From: Caulobacteraceae bacterium
Lineage (GTDB): Bacteria > Pseudomonadota > Alphaproteobacteria > Caulobacterales > Caulobacteraceae
Length of the DNA: 7,922 bases
Direction: 5' to 3'
NCBI GenBank assembly: GCA_003136615.1
Contig: PLFA01000119.1
Span: forward strand, 903 to 8,824
The notes beneath the pieces were generated by a model. That model had not been told where the DNA came from. It saw only the letters and a list, made by a program, of their open reading frames with translations, and made no database searches. Both the position numbers and the translations under genes were made by a program. Positions 6,204-7,922 of this stretch are shown one piece after another (within the stretch, counting starts at the first letter, position 1; every line of letters begins with the position of its first letter).

Positions 6204-6778
6204 CCAGCGGGATGGCGGTCTTTCTCGACCGCGACGGGGTCATCAATCGCAATGTCTTCAATCTAGCCACCGGGGCCTATGAGTCGCCGCACAGCGTCGA
6301 GGACGTGGTCTTGCTGCCCGGCGCGCTGGACGCCTTGGCGCGGCTGCAGACGGCGGGCTGGCCCTTGTTCCTGATCTCGAACCAACCCGACCATGCCCTG
6401 GGCAAGGCCTCCCTGGAGACCATAAAGGCCATTCACGCGGAGATCGCGACGCGTCTCGCAGCCGCGAACATCGCCCTTCGTGAAGCCTATTATTGCTATC
6501 ACCACCCGAACGGGCGGCTCGCCGGCTATTCGGGACCCTGCGTCTGTCGCAAGCCGTCGCCCTATTTCCTGCACCAGGCCCAGGCCGCCCACGGCCTCGA
6601 CCTCGCCGCCTGTTGGATGGTGGGTGACCGGGCCACGGATATCGCCTGCGGCCAAGCTGGCGGATTACGCACGATCCAGGTGGCGCCCGATCACCCCGCG
6701 GCGCTCGTTCCCGCCGTCCCACCCCCTGACCACCAGGCCCGCGACTTATGGGAGGCCGTCGAGATTATCTTGGGCTAA
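6185..6778 (+). CDS. gmhB: HAD-IIIA phosphatase (GmhB-like, heptose-1,7-bisphosphate 7-phosphatase)
   Basis: This is a 197-residue HAD-superfamily phosphatase. Motif I FLDRDG has nucleophile D15 and acid/base D17. Motif II is ISNQ (S65), motif III is K123 and motif IV is VGDRATD (D148, D152). A C104-x-H106 plus C119-x-C121 set matches the zinc-binding insert of GmhB. GmhB removes the 7-phosphate from D-glycero-D-manno-heptose 1,7-bisphosphate, the step between the kinase and the nucleotidyltransferase here. ATG 6185 overlaps the isomerase by 19 nt. ATG 6212, 8 nt after the isomerase stop, gives the more usual MAVFLDRDG start and is a real alternative; neither has a strong ribosome site. Histidinol-phosphate phosphatases share the fold, but context argues against that. 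Its TAA overlaps the stop of the convergent transaldolase. Confidence 0.87.
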   Translation: MGDERLTSGMAVFLDRDGVINRNVFNLATGAYESPHSVEDVVLLPGALDALARLQTAGWPLFLISNQPDHALGKASLETIKAIHAEIATRLAAANIALREAYYCYHHPNGRLAGYSGPCVCRKPSPYFLHQAQAAHGLDLAACWMVGDRATDIACGQAGGLRTIQVAPDHPAALVPAVPPPDHQARDLWEAVEIILG

Positions 6779-7491
6779 AGCGCGAAACCCGACGCCCGGG
6801 CGGCCGTGTCGAACATCTTTACCGTCTCCAGGGAATAGTCATCGAGGTCCTTCCCCACCAAGGCCAGCTTGCCGAGGATATCCGGTGTCGCGGTGAGGAT
6901 GTGGCACCCGATGGCGTCCGCCTGGAAGAGGTTCAAAAGCTCCCGCGGGCTTGCCCAGAGCAGTTCGGCCTTGGGCCTCGACTGAAGCCTCTCCAGAGAC
7001 GATGCCATCTGGGGAACCGGGTCTCGGCCCGTATCGGCGATGCGCCCGGCGAAGACCGAGACGATGGCCGGCGTCTCCTCAGCCAGAACCTGGGCGATCA
7101 TATCCACCTGCTCCAGGGTCATGATGGCGGTCACATTGACGATGACCCCCTCCCGCGACAGGGCCTCGATCACAGGGCCCGTAAATTCCCGCCGCGTGTT
7201 GGTGACGGGGATCTTCACGTTCACATTCGGACCCCATCCGGCGATCAGTCGCCCCTGGCGGGCCATTTCGTCCAGATCATCGGCGAAGACCTCGAAGGAG
7301 ACAGGCCTGTCGGGCACGACCTCCAGGACCTCCCGCGCGAAGGCCTCGTAGTGGGTTACGCCCGCCAGCCGCATCAGGGTGGGATTTGTGGTGAACCCCT
7401 TCACCCAGGCATGGGACGCCATGGCCGTGATGTCATCGATCCGCGCGCCATCGCAGAAAAGCTTGATCTTCAATAGGTTGAGAATATCCAC
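6775..7491 (-). CDS. tal: transaldolase-family protein
   Basis: This is a 238-residue (beta/alpha)8 aldolase of the transaldolase family. The Schiff-base lysine is K93 in NVNVKIPV. GFTTNPTL (32-39), SFEVFADD (65-72) and NVTAIMTLEQ further on are family motifs. Transaldolase moves a three-carbon ketol unit between fructose 6-phosphate and erythrose 4-phosphate, releasing sedoheptulose 7-phosphate, the precursor of the heptose pathway encoded next door. The length is short of classical ~310-residue TalB and close to the compact type, so a fructose-6-phosphate aldolase-like activity is an alternative. I start it at GTG 7491 (MDILNLLKIKLFCDG). An ATG at 7581 would add thirty arginine/alanine-rich residues unlike the family and lies upstream of the predicted promoter. 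It is convergent with the phosphatase; the stop codons overlap. Confidence 0.88.
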   Translation of the reverse strand: MDILNLLKIKLFCDGARIDDITAMASHAWVKGFTTNPTLMRLAGVTHYEAFAREVLEVVPDRPVSFEVFADDLDEMARQGRLIAGWGPNVNVKIPVTNTRREFTGPVIEALSREGVIVNVTAIMTLEQVDMIAQVLAEETPAIVSVFAGRIADTGRDPVPQMASSLERLQSRPKAELLWASPRELLNLFQADAIGCHILTATPDILGKLALVGKDLDDYSLETVKMFDTAARASGFAL

Positions 7492-7535
7492 CGTCGCCCC
7501 CGCCCCCGGGAAGGCGCCCCGGCGTCTGGCCCGGG

Positions 7536-7564
7536 AGATAGGCCTACCCGTGGCCCCCTGGCAA
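7536..7564 (-). promoter_or_regulatory. candidate promoter of the transaldolase gene
   Basis: On the minus strand TTGCCA (7564-7559) and CTATCT (7541-7536) are separated by exactly 17 nt. Transcription would start near 7529, giving a leader of roughly 38 nt to GTG 7491. This agrees with the GTG start and not with the upstream ATG. Confidence 0.4.
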
Positions 7565-7647
7565 GCCGCCGCGCGCGTCATCGACACAAATCTATCGCGC
7601 GGGGCTGCTAACGCTTGATTCCCTGAAGCCCCAACAGCGATGGCCCT

Positions 7648-7922
7648 ATGAGAGTGCTGAAGTCCGTCTGGCGGGCGATATTCCTCGCCATGGCGGCCCT
7701 GACCCCCTTCGCCGGCGCCTCCGGCCAGGCCGCGCCGCCCCCGCCGCCCAAGCTCGTCGTGGTGATCGTGGTGGACCAGTTCTCCGCCGAACTCTTCAGC
7801 CGCTACCGGGCCAGCTTCACCGGCGGCCTGAAACGAATGAGCGATGGGATCAGCTTCGTTGACGGCTATCAGAGCCACGCCGCCACCGAGACCTGCCCCG
7901 GCCACTCCACGGTGCTGACCGG
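7648..7922 (+). CDS. secreted alkaline-phosphatase-superfamily protein, PafA-like (N-terminal part only)
   Basis: The first 91 codons of a gene that continues beyond the window. Residues 1-29 look like a Sec signal peptide: K/R-containing start, hydrophobic core IFLAMAALTPFA, and likely cleavage around ASGQA. A run of five prolines follows. VVVIVVDQF (37-45) carries the first metal-binding Asp (D43), and TETCPGHST (80-88) carries the probable nucleophile threonine (T82) of the alkaline-phosphatase/nucleotide-pyrophosphatase superfamily, in the PafA-like arrangement. It would hydrolyse phosphate mono- or diesters in the periplasm. Start ATG 7648 gives a proper signal peptide; the ATG at 7640 is out of frame. 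It is divergent from the transaldolase and has no obvious tie to the heptose genes. No clear promoter was found for it. Confidence 0.85.
   Translation, partial: MRVLKSVWRAIFLAMAALTPFAGASGQAAPPPPPKLVVVIVVDQFSAELFSRYRASFTGGLKRMSDGISFVDGYQSHAATETCPGHSTVLT

Noticed and set aside
7601..7632. Inverted repeat GGGGCT/AGCCCC upstream of the phosphatase gene
   Set aside because: Only 6 bp of GC-rich stem around a 20-nt loop with no T-run; such repeats are expected by chance here.
7492..7905. N-terminal extension of the transaldolase on the minus strand
   Set aside because: It runs antisense through the signal-peptide phosphatase gene, is composed of low-complexity GC-rich residues, and lacks any transaldolase motif.
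1..7922. CRISPR array, insertion sequence, integrase, toxin-antitoxin or defence genes
   Set aside because: No regularly spaced repeats, no terminal inverted repeats, and no protein with such motifs in any credible frame.

Overview
The window is GC-rich, densely packed chromosomal DNA. It carries a tRNA-Gly, eight complete protein genes and one 3'-truncated gene. GC-rich wobble positions, weak Shine-Dalgarno signals, a LysE/RhtB-type exporter and a secreted PafA-like phosphatase together suggest an alphaproteobacterium, perhaps of the Caulobacter/Phenylobacterium type. That placement is an inference from gene content and style, not from a marker gene.

Layout: (1) 1-176, the probable last codons of an upstream gene, a short leader with possible promoter and terminator signals, then tRNA-Gly(GCC) with an encoded CCA. 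(2) 207-815 (+), a LysE-family exporter, followed by a 171-bp gap that holds a short copy of that gene's own 3' end. (3) 987-1967 (+), an NAD-dependent sugar epimerase/dehydratase whose 3' end overlaps the convergent next gene. (4) 1936-5456 (-), a tight four-gene operon read leftward: nucleotide-sugar epimerase, hexose/heptose-1-phosphate nucleotidyltransferase (HddC-like), heptose-7-phosphate kinase (HddA) and a family 2 glycosyltransferase. (5) 5457-5603, a divergent control region with a 19-bp palindrome. (6) 5604-6778 (+), an SIS-domain sugar isomerase (GmhA-like) and a HAD phosphatase (GmhB-like). (7) 6775-7491 (-), a transaldolase whose stop codon overlaps the phosphatase stop. (8) 7648 to the edge (+), the start of a secreted alkaline-phosphatase-superfamily enzyme.

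The central genes read as one pathway. Transaldolase can make sedoheptulose 7-phosphate. The SIS protein would isomerise it to D-glycero-D-manno-heptose 7-phosphate, the GHMP kinase would phosphorylate C1, the HAD enzyme would remove the 7-phosphate, and the nucleotidyltransferase would form the nucleotide sugar, GDP-heptose by analogy with known HddA/HddC systems. The two epimerases could then alter the sugar and the glycosyltransferase could place it, or a partner sugar, in a surface polysaccharide. The pathway class is known. The less ordinary points are the dedicated transaldolase inside the cluster, an SIS protein that does not seem to keep the textbook GmhA catalytic pair, and the divergent/convergent packing with overlapping 3' ends. 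I see no transposase, integrase, CRISPR array or defence gene.
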